Assembly (NCBI GenBank): GCA_027073495.1
Contig: JALSVQ010000164.1
Location: forward strand, 1-64,000
Length of the DNA stretch: 64,000 nt
Direction of reading: 5' to 3'
Source of the DNA: Flavobacteriaceae bacterium
Lineage (GTDB): Bacteria; Bacteroidota; Bacteroidia; Flavobacteriales; Flavobacteriaceae
A model generated the notes under the pieces. That model was not told the DNA's origin and ran no database searches. It was given only the letters and a program-made list of their open reading frames with translations. The position numbers and the translations under genes were made by a program. Positions 1 to 8,020 of this stretch are shown piece by piece. Each line of letters begins with the position of its first letter. Positions within the stretch are counted from its first letter, which is position 1.

Positions 1-1113
1 TTTTTCCTGCACCATCATCAGCGATTGCATTACTATTAACTGTGAAATCAGACCAAGTCCAACGCGAATAATTTGTTGGTGGATAATAATTCCATCCTCC
101 AGATTCTCCTAATTTAAAAGTAAGATTGTACAATGATGCAGAACCTGTATTTTGCAATAAAAACTCACTATAGTCGCCATATGCAGCACCAAAACCAGGT
201 TGTGCTTGTACCGTTGCTCGTGTAGAAAGCACAGGAGACCCTCCGTTCAATGAAATACCAGAGGTATTTTCATTTCCTGCTTCGCAATAACCTATATTAC
301 AGCCATAAGTAGGTACATATGTAATAGTCTCACCTGCACCTGATGGACAGCCTAATAATTTTAAACCAATAACGGCATCTAGTGTTTCATTTTGTTCAAA
401 GCGTGTATCATTATCACCAATAGCTTGAATTTCATCAGCCCCTAATGTCAATAAATCTGTTTGCATACCTCCTGACGGAACTCCAATAGCCAAACTACTT
501 GTAGCTGTAGCTGTATATTGCACTTCTACATTTGTAGTGTGTGTAATTTTCACTATGATATTTGAAGAATATGCATTTGGGTAAGATGTATTTTGCACCA
601 ATGTCAAGGTCGTAGGTTGCACTTGCCCCGCATCTAAAGATGTAGAAGCAGGCGCTACAGCTGGTAACTCAATATGAGAATACAGCACACTTGGCCAAGC
701 CGACTGCGTTGTAACAGCTGTATTACTAAGTAAGGTATAAACACAGTAGCATCCGTTGCTACCTGTTCACAACCAGTTAATGCTTTGTATTTTATTAATT
801 TAGAATCTGAAGCCGTTGCCAAAGCATTTGTTATCTTAATAAGAGCACTTTGTGTATTCATGCCACTTACTACAGTAGCAGTTGCCGAACTCACAGCAAG
901 ACCTTCAAACGTAACACCTAGTGGAAGATCTATGCGCAACTGATCTCCAGCTGCTAATGGTCCAAAAACTTTAAACCGAAAAGACGCAGGCTCTCCACAA
1001 GCTACAACTTCTGAAGGCATTCCATTAGATGGAATATATATATTTTGCGCAACTACAGAATAGATGTTTGCGACTAATAAAGTCAATACTAATAGTGTTT
1101 TGTTTAGTTTCAT
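1..1113 (-). pseudogene. Large secreted surface protein, N-terminal part, frameshifted and cut by the window edge
   Basis: The N-terminus carries a clear Sec signal peptide (basic MKLNK, hydrophobic stretch, cleavage near VVA-Q), followed by Thr/Ser/Ala-rich beta-type sequence with few cysteines, as in bacteroidetal repeat adhesins exported by T9SS. The frame that starts at 1113 runs to a stop at 655, but its last ~25 residues look random. A different frame is open without a stop from about 748 down to base 1 and reads as the same kind of protein (Thr/Asn/Gly-rich, NTAVTTQSAWP... onward). The two join cleanly if one GT is removed from a GTGT (ACAC on the plus strand, 741-744), giving DATVYTLLSNTAV. 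I infer one gene broken by a 2-base duplication, or an assembly error. The C-terminus lies outside the window, so a T9SS sorting domain cannot be checked. Function unknown beyond cell-surface or secreted. Confidence 0.75.
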
Positions 1114-1145
1114 GTTTGTTTAGTTTCATGTTTGTTTAGTTTCAT
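1098..1145 (-). repeat. Three tandem 16-bp copies spanning the start codon of the surface-protein gene
   Basis: Read on the minus strand, the unit ATGAAACTAAACAAAC occurs at 1145-1130 and 1129-1114, and a third copy with one mismatch at 1113-1098. Each copy has an ATG, and because 16 is not a multiple of 3 the three ATGs lie in three frames. Only the ATG at 1113 opens the long protein; the other two reach stops after 11 and 31 codons. Confidence 0.85.
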
Positions 1146-1490
1146 GTTTGTTTTCAATTTGTTTATTAGTCTTACAGAACTGAATTTAGCTACAAAGATA
1201 TAAAAAAAAAAAATATTGAAAATTTCATTTTTTTTAATGCAAGTAAATTGCAGATTCATCTTTTGATTTATAAATTTTTCATATCTGTTATTGCATTTTA
1301 TATTAGAAATAATGTACTATAATCTAGATTTTAAAGTTGATTTAGTGTTTTCATTACCCACTGATTTTTAAATGTATTTAACCTTAAACAATATCATGAT
1401 GATGAGAAAATGTTGGAACAAGTTGCTTCATATTGTAAACTTCTCATATCATAAAAACCTATAAACCAATAGTTGTTCCTACTGTTATAG
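1146..1490. other. Intergenic stretch with possible gene debris
   Basis: There is no intact gene in these ~345 bases. From about 1390 short open segments in changing frames look protein-like (for example YHDDEKMLEQVASYCKLL at about 1391-1450) and lead into the small ORF at 1491, so this may be the remains of a longer gene. The part before 1390 is AT-rich with A and T runs and should contain the promoter of the surface-protein gene. Confidence 0.4.
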
Positions 1491-1733
1491 ATGGTTTTAG
1501 GTGTGCTTTTGACAAAAAAGTTGCGTATGAAAAAGAAGGGAATTCTGCAATCTATGGTAATAAAAGAGCCTTTAAAAATAGATTATGATACGATTTCAGT
1601 AGAAGAATTGGTAGAGCAACTCCAATATGCTATAGAACACCCTTCACACCTAAAAGTATTATCTGAAAAAGAACTGAAAAAGTTAGAAGCTTTGGATAAA
1701 CAGCGTGAATACGATTATAAAGGAGACGAATAA
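1491..1733 (+). CDS. Small hypothetical protein, possibly the end of a decayed gene
   Basis: This is an 80-codon ORF that I do not recognise. The second half (from IDYDTISVEELVEQ) is charged and predicted helical, rich in Glu, Lys and Leu, ending in KGDE. The first 25 residues look less natural than what is encoded in another frame across 1439-1585 (KPIVVPTVIDGF, then AYEKEGNSAIYGNKRAF). Deleting one A from the A5 run at 1574-1578 would join that frame to IDYDT. So the ORF may be the surviving 3' end of a frameshifted gene rather than a complete small protein. If it is real and intact, the Met codon at 1527 or 1551 is as likely a start as 1491. It is convergent with the pseudouridine synthase at 1788. 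There is no signal peptide or membrane segment. Confidence 0.4.
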   Translation: MVLGVLLTKKLRMKKKGILQSMVIKEPLKIDYDTISVEELVEQLQYAIEHPSHLKVLSEKELKKLEALDKQREYDYKGDE

Positions 1734-1787
1734 CTAGATTATTATTCATTATTATTTAAAAGACTTAACAGTCATATTTGTTTTAAA

Positions 1788-2483
1788 CTAAACTACTGCA
1801 TCCCACAATGGTGTCTTTGGAAAAGGCGCTTCCACAGTCATTGCTTCTTTCTTTACAGGATGAACAAAGCTAATTTTTCTAGCATGGAGATTAATACCAC
1901 CATCAGGGTTGGAGCGTGCAGCACCATATTTTAAATCGCCTTTTATGCTAGCGCCTATTTTAGCAAGTTGACAACGTATTTGATGATGGCGTCCTGTTTC
2001 CAAAGCAATTTGAAGTATTAAATAATTATCTAACACTTGCTTTATTTCGTAATGCAAAATGGCTTTTTTACTAGCATCTATAGCTTTATCAAAAGCAGTA
2101 GATTTGTTGTTTTTAGGGTTTTTACGTAGGTAATTAATAAGAGTTCCTTTAGCTGGGATTTCTGCCTTTTTACATATGGCAATGTATGTTTTTTGTATCG
2201 TTTTGTCACGAAACATAGTATTCATACGCTCTAAAGCCTTGGATGTTCGCGCAAAAATAACCAAACCACTGGTAGGTCTGTCTAAACGATGTACAACGCC
2301 CAAAAACACTTTACCAGGTTTATTGTATTTTTTTTTAATATAAGATTTTACAACATCACTTAGCGGTTTGTCTCCAGTTTTATCACCTTGTACAATATCA
2401 CCTACACGTTTATTGACAATGATAAGATGATTGTCTTCATAGAGTACTTGTAGGTTTTGAGCTGTTGAATACGTTTTTTTCAA
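1788..2483 (-). CDS. RluA-family RNA pseudouridine synthase
   Basis: The 231-residue protein converts uridine to pseudouridine in rRNA or tRNA. It shows the RluA/RluD catalytic signature HRLDRPTSG at about residues 65-73, with Asp68 the expected nucleophile, then the family's RTYxA-like region (KTYIAICKK) and TGRHHQIR near 165-172. It has only the catalytic domain; the S4 RNA-binding domain found in RluC/RluD-type proteins is absent, as in the short RluA-type bacteroidetal members, so the target uridine cannot be assigned. The start lies 2 bases after the panB stop codon, so the two genes are almost surely co-transcribed, a pairing that is common in Flavobacteriaceae. The start is well placed: the first residues lead directly into LQVLYEDNHLIIVNK, the usual beginning of the fold. 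Confidence 0.92.
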   Translation of the reverse strand: MKKTYSTAQNLQVLYEDNHLIIVNKRVGDIVQGDKTGDKPLSDVVKSYIKKKYNKPGKVFLGVVHRLDRPTSGLVIFARTSKALERMNTMFRDKTIQKTYIAICKKAEIPAKGTLINYLRKNPKNNKSTAFDKAIDASKKAILHYEIKQVLDNYLILQIALETGRHHQIRCQLAKIGASIKGDLKYGAARSNPDGGINLHARKISFVHPVKKEAMTVEAPFPKTPLWDAVV

Positions 2484-2485
2484 AG

Positions 2486-3304
2486 CTAGTATTGTTCTTC
2501 TTCATTAGGAAAATCTAATGATTTGACATCTGCTACATATTGCGAAAAAGCATTGGTCATTTGCTCATACATATTTAAATAACGACGTAAAAAACGCGGA
2601 TTGAATTCGTGGGTTATTCCTAGCATGTCGTGCATTACTAATACTTGTCCATCAACTACAGAGCCTGCTCCAATACCAATGACAGGTATGGTTAAACTCT
2701 TAGCTACTTTTGCGGCTAGGTCAGCAGGTACTTTTTCTAAAACTAAAGCAAAACAACCTAATTTTTCTAAGAGTTTAGCATCTTCCAATAGTTTTTCGGC
2801 TTCCGCTGTTTCTTTGGCACGTACAGTATATGTTCCAAATTTGTATATTGATTGTGGCGTTAGACCTAAGTGCCCCATTACAGGAATTCCTGCTGTAAGA
2901 ATACGCGATATAGATTCTGAAATTTCACTTCCTCCTTCGAGTTTTACTGCGTGACCACCAGATTCTTTCATTATTCTAATAGCAGATTCTAATGCCTTAC
3001 GCGAATCTCCTTGATAAGTTCCAAAAGGTAAATCTACTACAATTAATGCTCTTTTTATGGCGCGTACAACTGCTGATGCATGATAAATCATTTGGTCGAG
3101 AGTTATAGGTAATGTGGTTTCGTGACCTGCCATTACATTTGATGCAGAATCACCAACAAGTATAACGTCTATCCCAGTGTTATCAACAACTTTTGCCATG
3201 GTATAATCGTAAGCCGTTATCATAGCTATCTTCTCGCCATGGACTTTCATATCAATTAATGATTTGGTTGTTACGCGTTTGTATTGTTTTTTTGCTGTTG
3301 ACAT
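2486..3304 (-). CDS. panB: 3-methyl-2-oxobutanoate hydroxymethyltransferase
   Basis: PanB (272 residues, normal length ~260-275) transfers a hydroxymethyl group from 5,10-methylene-tetrahydrofolate to 2-oxoisovalerate, giving ketopantoate, the first committed step toward pantothenate and coenzyme A. Visible family motifs are the metal-binding region [15 protein letters not shown] (Asp52), VDLPFGTYQ, the HLGLTPQ motif in the middle, and the C-terminal [21 protein letters not shown] region. It is a cytoplasmic TIM-barrel enzyme. It is the first gene of a two-gene unit with the pseudouridine synthase; no other pan gene is in the window. The start at 3304 (MSTAKKQYK) gives the typical length. A plus-strand ORF across 2601-2954 is only antisense to it. 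Confidence 0.97.
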   Translation of the reverse strand: MSTAKKQYKRVTTKSLIDMKVHGEKIAMITAYDYTMAKVVDNTGIDVILVGDSASNVMAGHETTLPITLDQMIYHASAVVRAIKRALIVVDLPFGTYQGDSRKALESAIRIMKESGGHAVKLEGGSEISESISRILTAGIPVMGHLGLTPQSIYKFGTYTVRAKETAEAEKLLEDAKLLEKLGCFALVLEKVPADLAAKVAKSLTIPVIGIGAGSVVDGQVLVMHDMLGITHEFNPRFLRRYLNMYEQMTNAFSQYVADVKSLDFPNEEEQY

Positions 3305-3349
3305 AATTTTATTTTTTGTAAAAATACTAATTTTTTAGAAGAACACAAT

Positions 3350-3826
3350 TTATGCATTATTAATAATTTTAAATACTATTTCATAAAGCTTACCATCGGT
3401 TATTTGTGCTCCTTTTTGTATAAGGTCAAAGAGCAATTTGTTTTTTGTGTCCTTATTTATTTTTTTTGTTCCTTTTGTTAGTTCAATAGTATCATTATTA
3501 AGGTTGTTGATGAGCCAAGTTATGCCTTCTTTTGTTCTTAAATCTTGTTTTTCGAACGTTTGTATTATTAATAATTGAATGGCTGATGCTGTAACTTTAT
3601 AAAAATGTAATTCATTTTTTGTAGCTTCTTCGAGATAATTTACTTTAGATAAAACATCATCCCAAACCAAATCACTAAAAATAGCCAATTCTTCGGCTAC
3701 AATTTCAGTATTGGTTTTTTTATAGCTTTCCCAAAGGGCTTTATCTATTTTTTGAGATGCCAAAAATTGTGAAAATTCTACATGTAATGCTTCAAATTGT
3801 TCTTTGGTGAGTAATGTATATTTCAT
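3350..3826 (-). CDS. Hypothetical helical protein
   Basis: This is a soluble 158-residue protein with no signal peptide or membrane segment, rich in Lys, Glu and Leu and predicted mostly helical. I do not recognise a domain. It starts 9 bases after the stop of the DUF4268 protein (3836-4264) and lies in the same minus-strand run as the ZIP transporter and methyltransferase, so it is probably expressed with them. The only compositional oddity is a Lys/Asn/Thr-rich loop near residues 112-132 (LTKGTKKINKDTKNK). Codon use resembles the neighbours. The start MKYTLLTKEQFEAL is the only sensible one in the frame. Confidence 0.7.
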   Translation of the reverse strand: MKYTLLTKEQFEALHVEFSQFLASQKIDKALWESYKKTNTEIVAEELAIFSDLVWDDVLSKVNYLEEATKNELHFYKVTASAIQLLIIQTFEKQDLRTKEGITWLINNLNNDTIELTKGTKKINKDTKNKLLFDLIQKGAQITDGKLYEIVFKIINNA

Positions 3827-3835
3827 TTGCTTGTT

Positions 3836-4264
3836 TTATTTAAAGTAATCTTCAAAATCATTAAAAAACAATTCCATTTGTTCCATATTTTCTTTGAAGA
3901 AGTAATAAATCTCTTGCCATGTATTTTTATTATGAATAGATACGCCATCTAATGCAACATACATTCTACTTACATTTTTATCACTGAGATCAAGATAATA
4001 ATCGCGTTCAAAAATGGCTTCTGGCAAATACTCAGTTTTTACAATTTTTAGTAATGCTATGAGCTTATCATAATACATATAGCGGAGTTCATCATCAGTC
4101 ATTTCAAGGTCTAGAATAACCATTGCTTTTTTTCTATCAGCATAAAATTTAAATGAAAAATCTTTAATTTTGGTATCATAAAGCAACCATTTTCGAGGAA
4201 ATGATTTTCCAAAACTAATCCAAAATTCTTTGCGTAATTTTCTTGATTCTTCTTTGCTAAACAT
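3836..4264 (-). CDS. DUF4268 domain-containing protein
   Basis: The 142-residue protein matches what I know of DUF4268: an N-terminal EESRKLRKEFWISFGKSFPRKW, then a mixed alpha/beta core with KFYADRKKAMVILDLE and a C-terminal aromatic, acidic tail (MELFFNDFEDYFK). DUF4268 occurs as a standalone protein in Bacteroidota and also as a C-terminal domain of restriction-like nuclease proteins, where its role is unknown. Here it stands alone with no nuclease domain or restriction genes nearby, so a defence role is not supported. Its start codon overlaps the stop of the ZIP transporter gene by one base, consistent with translational coupling. Confidence 0.75.
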   Translation of the reverse strand: MFSKEESRKLRKEFWISFGKSFPRKWLLYDTKIKDFSFKFYADRKKAMVILDLEMTDDELRYMYYDKLIALLKIVKTEYLPEAIFERDYYLDLSDKNVSRMYVALDGVSIHNKNTWQEIYYFFKENMEQMELFFNDFEDYFK

Positions 4265-4932
4265 TAGATAAAATAGGCTAGGGTAAATGCTACGATGACA
4301 CTTAAAAATTTATAAAAATTAAACTGATGATTCTCTGACGATTCATAGAGTATTGTGGTGGCAACATGGGTCAAAACACCAATGACCAAGGCAGCAATAT
4401 AGTTGTGATTGTCTTGTAAGAATAAAATAGTATTACCAAAATAACTACCAAGTGGAGCCATTAGGGCAAAGGCTATTAAAATAATAAAAAGGGATATCTT
4501 TTTGGTCTTTTGCTGTAATAAAAATGAGGTAATAACTATGGCAATAGGTAGTTTGTGCATTAAAATACCAATTAGAAATGAATGATTGGCAGTGTTTAAT
4601 GGCATGCCTTCTAAAAAAGAATGGATAAATAAACTAACGAGTAATAAAACAGGAATTTTACTATCGTGGCGGTGTACATGACCGTGTTCTACACCATCGG
4701 AGAAAAATTCGAGTATCATTTGTGCTAACATCCCAATAACAATAAATAAACCGATAGTTTTATTTTCTTGTGTATTTGAAAAAACTTCGGGCAAAAGATG
4801 AAATACGACGATTGCCAATAAAAAAGCACCACTAAATGCCAAAAGCAATTTTGTAAAACGAGCGTTTAGTTGTACCAAGAATGCTATTGTTGCACCAAGA
4901 ACTACAGATAATATTAATAATATATAAATCAT
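4264..4932 (-). CDS. ZIP-family divalent metal transporter
   Basis: This 222-residue inner-membrane protein has about eight hydrophobic segments, the size and pattern of the bacterial ZIP (ZupT-like) family that imports zinc and other divalent metals. The His-rich cytosolic loop HGHVHRHD around residues 83-90 is typical, and the metal path appears in HSFLEGM (TM4, with His and Glu) and HKLPIA (TM5, with His). Substrate specificity cannot be read from sequence. Its start lies inside the last codons of the upstream methyltransferase (4-base ATGA overlap at 4929-4932), so the two are coupled. No metal-regulator gene or Zur-like site is obvious next to it. Confidence 0.85.
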   Translation of the reverse strand: MIYILLILSVVLGATIAFLVQLNARFTKLLLAFSGAFLLAIVVFHLLPEVFSNTQENKTIGLFIVIGMLAQMILEFFSDGVEHGHVHRHDSKIPVLLLVSLFIHSFLEGMPLNTANHSFLIGILMHKLPIAIVITSFLLQQKTKKISLFIILIAFALMAPLGSYFGNTILFLQDNHNYIAALVIGVLTHVATTILYESSENHQFNFYKFLSVIVAFTLAYFI

Positions 4933-5660
4933 TTGCGTACTATCATTATCATTCTATTGGAATTAATCACGTCAAAAGGCGATAAATCATAATCTCCAAA
5001 AACAGCTTCAAGTTGAAAACCCACTTGTTCAAAATAGCTTTTGAAATGCTCAAGTTTTAAGCAACGGACTTGTTCTTTAAACGAAAAATGCTCACCTTGA
5101 TCTTCAAAATCAATAGTTTTATAAATAAATTTCTGATCCGTTCTTCGCGTTAGTTCAAATGTGATGCCATCTACAACTTTGGTTTCTTCAGCAATGAGAT
5201 TTTCTCGTGCCTTGCTAGCATTTAAAAAATCAAAAACGGCTACACCATTAGATTTTAATTCATTATGAACGGCTTGTATGGTTTTTAGATTATCATTGTC
5301 ATCATTAAAATAACCAAAGCTAGTAAACAAATTAAAAACAGCATCAAACTGATAAGGGTAAGTTTCGCGCATATCGTGAACAGCAAATTTGAGATTATCT
5401 TCTTCAAATTGGCTAGCGTATGCAATACTATTTTTTGATAAATCTAAACCTGTAACTTGGTAACCAAGGCTACTTAAATATACCGAATGACGCCCTTTGC
5501 CACAAGCCAAATCTAAGATACTTGCTGTTTTATTAAGCTTTAAATACTGAATCAGTTGCTGCATAAAATGCTGCGCTTCTTCATCATTTCTGTGTTTGTA
5601 TAAAATATGGTAATATGTAGTATCAAACCACGTTTTGAACCATGCAGTCTTTGTTGTCAT
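4929..5660 (-). CDS. Class I SAM-dependent methyltransferase
   Basis: The 243-residue protein has the Rossmann methyltransferase fold: motif I ILDLACGKGRHS (about residues 49-60) binds S-adenosylmethionine, followed by VTGLDLSKNSI with the acidic ribose-binding Asp, then the motif near FDAVFNLFTSFGYF. The architecture (an N-terminal helix TAWFKTWFDTTYYHILYKHR, then motif I) is that of a conserved bacteroidetal methyltransferase family whose substrate is not known to me. It begins an apparent minus-strand operon with the ZIP transporter, DUF4268 protein and the hypothetical protein at 3350. It is divergent from the RlmL-like gene; their start codons are 54 bases apart, so promoters for both lie in that gap. 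Confidence 0.85.
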   Translation of the reverse strand: MTTKTAWFKTWFDTTYYHILYKHRNDEEAQHFMQQLIQYLKLNKTASILDLACGKGRHSVYLSSLGYQVTGLDLSKNSIAYASQFEEDNLKFAVHDMRETYPYQFDAVFNLFTSFGYFNDDNDNLKTIQAVHNELKSNGVAVFDFLNASKARENLIAEETKVVDGITFELTRRTDQKFIYKTIDFEDQGEHFSFKEQVRCLKLEHFKSYFEQVGFQLEAVFGDYDLSPFDVINSNRMIMIVRK

Positions 5661-5714
5661 ATATTTTTATTAGTGCACAAATTTACGTTATTTTGTAGAA
5701 TAATTGATAATTTT

Positions 5715-6866
5715 ATGAATCAAGACTTTAAAATGGTTGCCAAAACCTTATTTGGACTAGAAGAAGTACTAGAAAATGAGTTGAAACAACTCGGTGCAAG
5801 AGACACAAAAATAGGTGTTCGAAATGTTAGTTTCTTTGGAGACTCGGGCTTTATGTATAAGGCCAATCTCAATCTAAGAACGGCTATAAAAATATTAAAA
5901 CCTATTAAACGTTTCCAAGTTCAAAATGAAGATGATTTGTATTATCATGTCAAAAAAATGAACTGGTCGCGCTATCTTGATTTAGATAAGACCTTTGCTA
6001 TTAATGCTACGGTAAAATCGCCCTATTTTAATCATAGTCAGTATATTGCACTGAAAAGTAAAGATGCTATTGCAGATTATTTTATGGCAAAAAAAGGAAG
6101 ACGTCCAGACGTAGATATCAAAAATCCAGATTTGCGTATTGACATTCATATTTATAATAATAATTGTACAGTTTCATTGGATAGCTCGGGAGATTCATTG
6201 CACAAAAGAGGTTACAAAGTAGTTTCTAGTGAAGCGCCTATTAGTGAAGTTCTGGCTGCAGGAATGATAAAACTGTCAGGCTGGAATGGTGACACAAATC
6301 TCATTGATCCAATGTGTGGTTCTGGAACAATTCTTACGGAAGCAGCTATGATAGCGGGTAATATTCCGCCACAATTACACCGAGAATCTTTTGCTTTTAT
6401 GAAATGGGACGATTATGATGCTGAATTGTACAAACTTATTTTTAACAGTTCGCTAAAAAAAATAAAAGAATTTAGTGTAAAAATAATGGGTTATGACCGT
6501 TCGCCAGCAGCTTTAGAAATGAGTCGTCTGAATATGGAAAATGCAGATTTGGATGAATTCATTACTTTAGAACATCAAAACTTTTTTAGATCACAAAAGC
6601 CAGTTGGACCAACAACATTGCTATTTAACCCACCTTATGGTGAGCGCCTTGCTGTTGATATTGAGGCCTTTTATGGAAAAATAGGAGATTCACTCAAAAA
6701 GAATTATGTTGGTTGTGAAGCTTGGTTTATCACAGGAAATACAGAAGCATTGAAATATGTAGGTCTGCGTACGAGTAAGCGCATAAAGCTTTATAATGGT
6801 TCTTTGGAGTCTCGATTGGTTAAGTATGAACTTTATGATGGTAGTAAGAAGAAAGGAAAAATGTAA
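5715..6866 (+). CDS. THUMP-domain 23S rRNA (guanine-N2) methyltransferase, RlmL type
   Basis: I use the Met at 5715 rather than an earlier in-frame Met at 5607, because the sequence before it is low-complexity and overlaps the divergent gene, while MNQDFKMVAKTLFGLEEVLENEL is the usual start of this family. The 383-residue protein has an N-terminal ferredoxin-like plus THUMP RNA-binding region (about 1-160) and a methyltransferase domain with motif I DPMCGSGTILTEAA (about 208-221) and the catalytic NPPYGER (motif IV, DPPY/NPPY type, typical for exocyclic amino-group methylation). It should methylate a guanine N2 in 23S rRNA, as RlmL does at G2445, but lacks the C-terminal RlmK domain of E. coli RlmKL. 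No partner genes are nearby. Confidence 0.9.
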   Translation: MNQDFKMVAKTLFGLEEVLENELKQLGARDTKIGVRNVSFFGDSGFMYKANLNLRTAIKILKPIKRFQVQNEDDLYYHVKKMNWSRYLDLDKTFAINATVKSPYFNHSQYIALKSKDAIADYFMAKKGRRPDVDIKNPDLRIDIHIYNNNCTVSLDSSGDSLHKRGYKVVSSEAPISEVLAAGMIKLSGWNGDTNLIDPMCGSGTILTEAAMIAGNIPPQLHRESFAFMKWDDYDAELYKLIFNSSLKKIKEFSVKIMGYDRSPAALEMSRLNMENADLDEFITLEHQNFFRSQKPVGPTTLLFNPPYGERLAVDIEAFYGKIGDSLKKNYVGCEAWFITGNTEALKYVGLRTSKRIKLYNGSLESRLVKYELYDGSKKKGKM

Positions 6867-6907
6867 ATAAATTTAGTCTTTATTAGATCATTAAGAATGT
6901 ATTAAAT

Positions 6908-7825
6908 ATGAAAATACAGAATCAAAGAATTGAGCTTCCTATTCTTAAAGAAAAGGGGATATCTTTATTTATAAAACGTGATGATTTAAATCATCCTATT
7001 ATTTCAGGAAACAAACTCCGTAAATTGAAATACAATTTAATTGAAGCTAAGAAACAGCATTTTGACACGTTATTGACTTTTGGAGGTGCTTATTCCAATC
7101 ATATAGTTGCGACTGCAGCAGCAGGAAAGGAACAAGGTTTTAGAACTATAGGAGTGATTCGTGGCGATGAATTGGGAAAAGATTTAAAACATACACTCAC
7201 CAATAATCCGAGTTTGAAGCAAGCCTACGAATTAGGGATGCAGTTTAAGTTTGTGACCCGAACTGCCTATAGAATGAAAACAACTAAACCGTTTATTGAT
7301 GCATTAATAAATGAATTTGGAGCATTTTATTTAATTCCTGAAGGAGGAACCAATAGTTTTGCAGTAAAAGGTTGTGAAGAAATTCTAACCGATGATGATA
7401 GTGCGTTTGATTTTATTACTACTGCTATTGGTACAGGAGGAACAATATCAGGTGTAATTAATGCTTCTTCTGAAGAACAGCAAGTGCTTGGTTTCCCTGC
7501 GTTGAAAGGTGATTTTTTAGAAGATGAAATAAAAAAATACACAAATAAAAATAATTGGAATTTGATTAAATCCTATCATTTTGGCGGTTTTGCAAAGGTG
7601 AATGATGATTTAATATTATTTTTAAATGATTTTTATAATACAACATCAGTTCCTTTAGATCCTATTTATACGGGAAAAATGCTCTTTGGCTTGATAGATT
7701 TAATAAAAAATGATTACTTTGCAAGAAATTCTTCAATATTAGCAATACACACAGGAGGTATTCAGGGAGTTAGAGGGATGAATGTTAAATTATTAGACAA
7801 AAAAAAGAATCTGATTGCTTATTAA
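6908..7825 (+). CDS. PLP-dependent D-cysteine desulfhydrase / ACC deaminase family protein
   Basis: The 305-residue fold-type II pyridoxal-phosphate enzyme contains FIKRDDLNHPIISGNKLRKL at about residues 22-41; the Lys in SGNKLRKL is the expected Schiff-base lysine. The region TFGGAYSNHIVATAAAGK matches the substrate/cofactor loop, and TAIGTGGTISGVI near the middle is the phosphate-binding Gly-rich loop. Family members deaminate D-cysteine or 1-aminocyclopropane-1-carboxylate. The residues separating true ACC deaminase from D-cysteine desulfhydrase cannot be judged without alignment, and most bacteroidetal proteins of this type are annotated generically. It follows the rRNA methyltransferase by 41 bases on the same strand, probably as an independent gene. 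Confidence 0.85.
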   Translation: MKIQNQRIELPILKEKGISLFIKRDDLNHPIISGNKLRKLKYNLIEAKKQHFDTLLTFGGAYSNHIVATAAAGKEQGFRTIGVIRGDELGKDLKHTLTNNPSLKQAYELGMQFKFVTRTAYRMKTTKPFIDALINEFGAFYLIPEGGTNSFAVKGCEEILTDDDSAFDFITTAIGTGGTISGVINASSEEQQVLGFPALKGDFLEDEIKKYTNKNNWNLIKSYHFGGFAKVNDDLILFLNDFYNTTSVPLDPIYTGKMLFGLIDLIKNDYFARNSSILAIHTGGIQGVRGMNVKLLDKKKNLIAY

Positions 7826-7909
7826 AAGAATAAATCAAACACGAATAACAAATGTTAAAAAAAGAAACTTTTTATATACAGAAAATAATTTTGATAGTTA
7901 TTATTTTAG

Positions 7910-8017
7910 GTATCTACTATAGCAAGAAAACTTAATGTATCTATTGATACGCTGAAATCTCTAAATAGCATTGGAGATAATAATATTATTTATATCGATT
8001 TTCAATTAAAATATTAA
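7910..8017 (+). pseudogene. Remnant of a LysM domain, frameshifted
   Basis: The frame open from 7910 to the stop at 8015-8017 encodes STIARKLNVSIDTLKSLN, then ends in QLKY. This aligns with the last LysM repeat of the next gene (SLSKKLNVSIADLKTKNN, ending in ELKY). It has no start codon of its own in this frame. A short ORF upstream (ATG at 7852, MLKKETFYIQKIILIV...) could be a shifted beginning with a membrane segment. I interpret the stretch as the decayed end of a LysM protein, possibly a duplicate of the downstream enzyme's C-terminus. It stops 3 bases before the intact gene at 8021. Confidence 0.6.
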
Positions 8018-8020
8018 AAC

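Noticed and set aside
2601..2954. 117-codon plus-strand ORF across panB
   Set aside because: It is the complement of the conserved catalytic core of panB, with Ser/Pro-rich shadow composition.
3836..4264. Restriction or defence gene cluster around DUF4268
   Set aside because: No nuclease, methylase or helicase gene is nearby; the domain alone is common in ordinary chromosomal settings.
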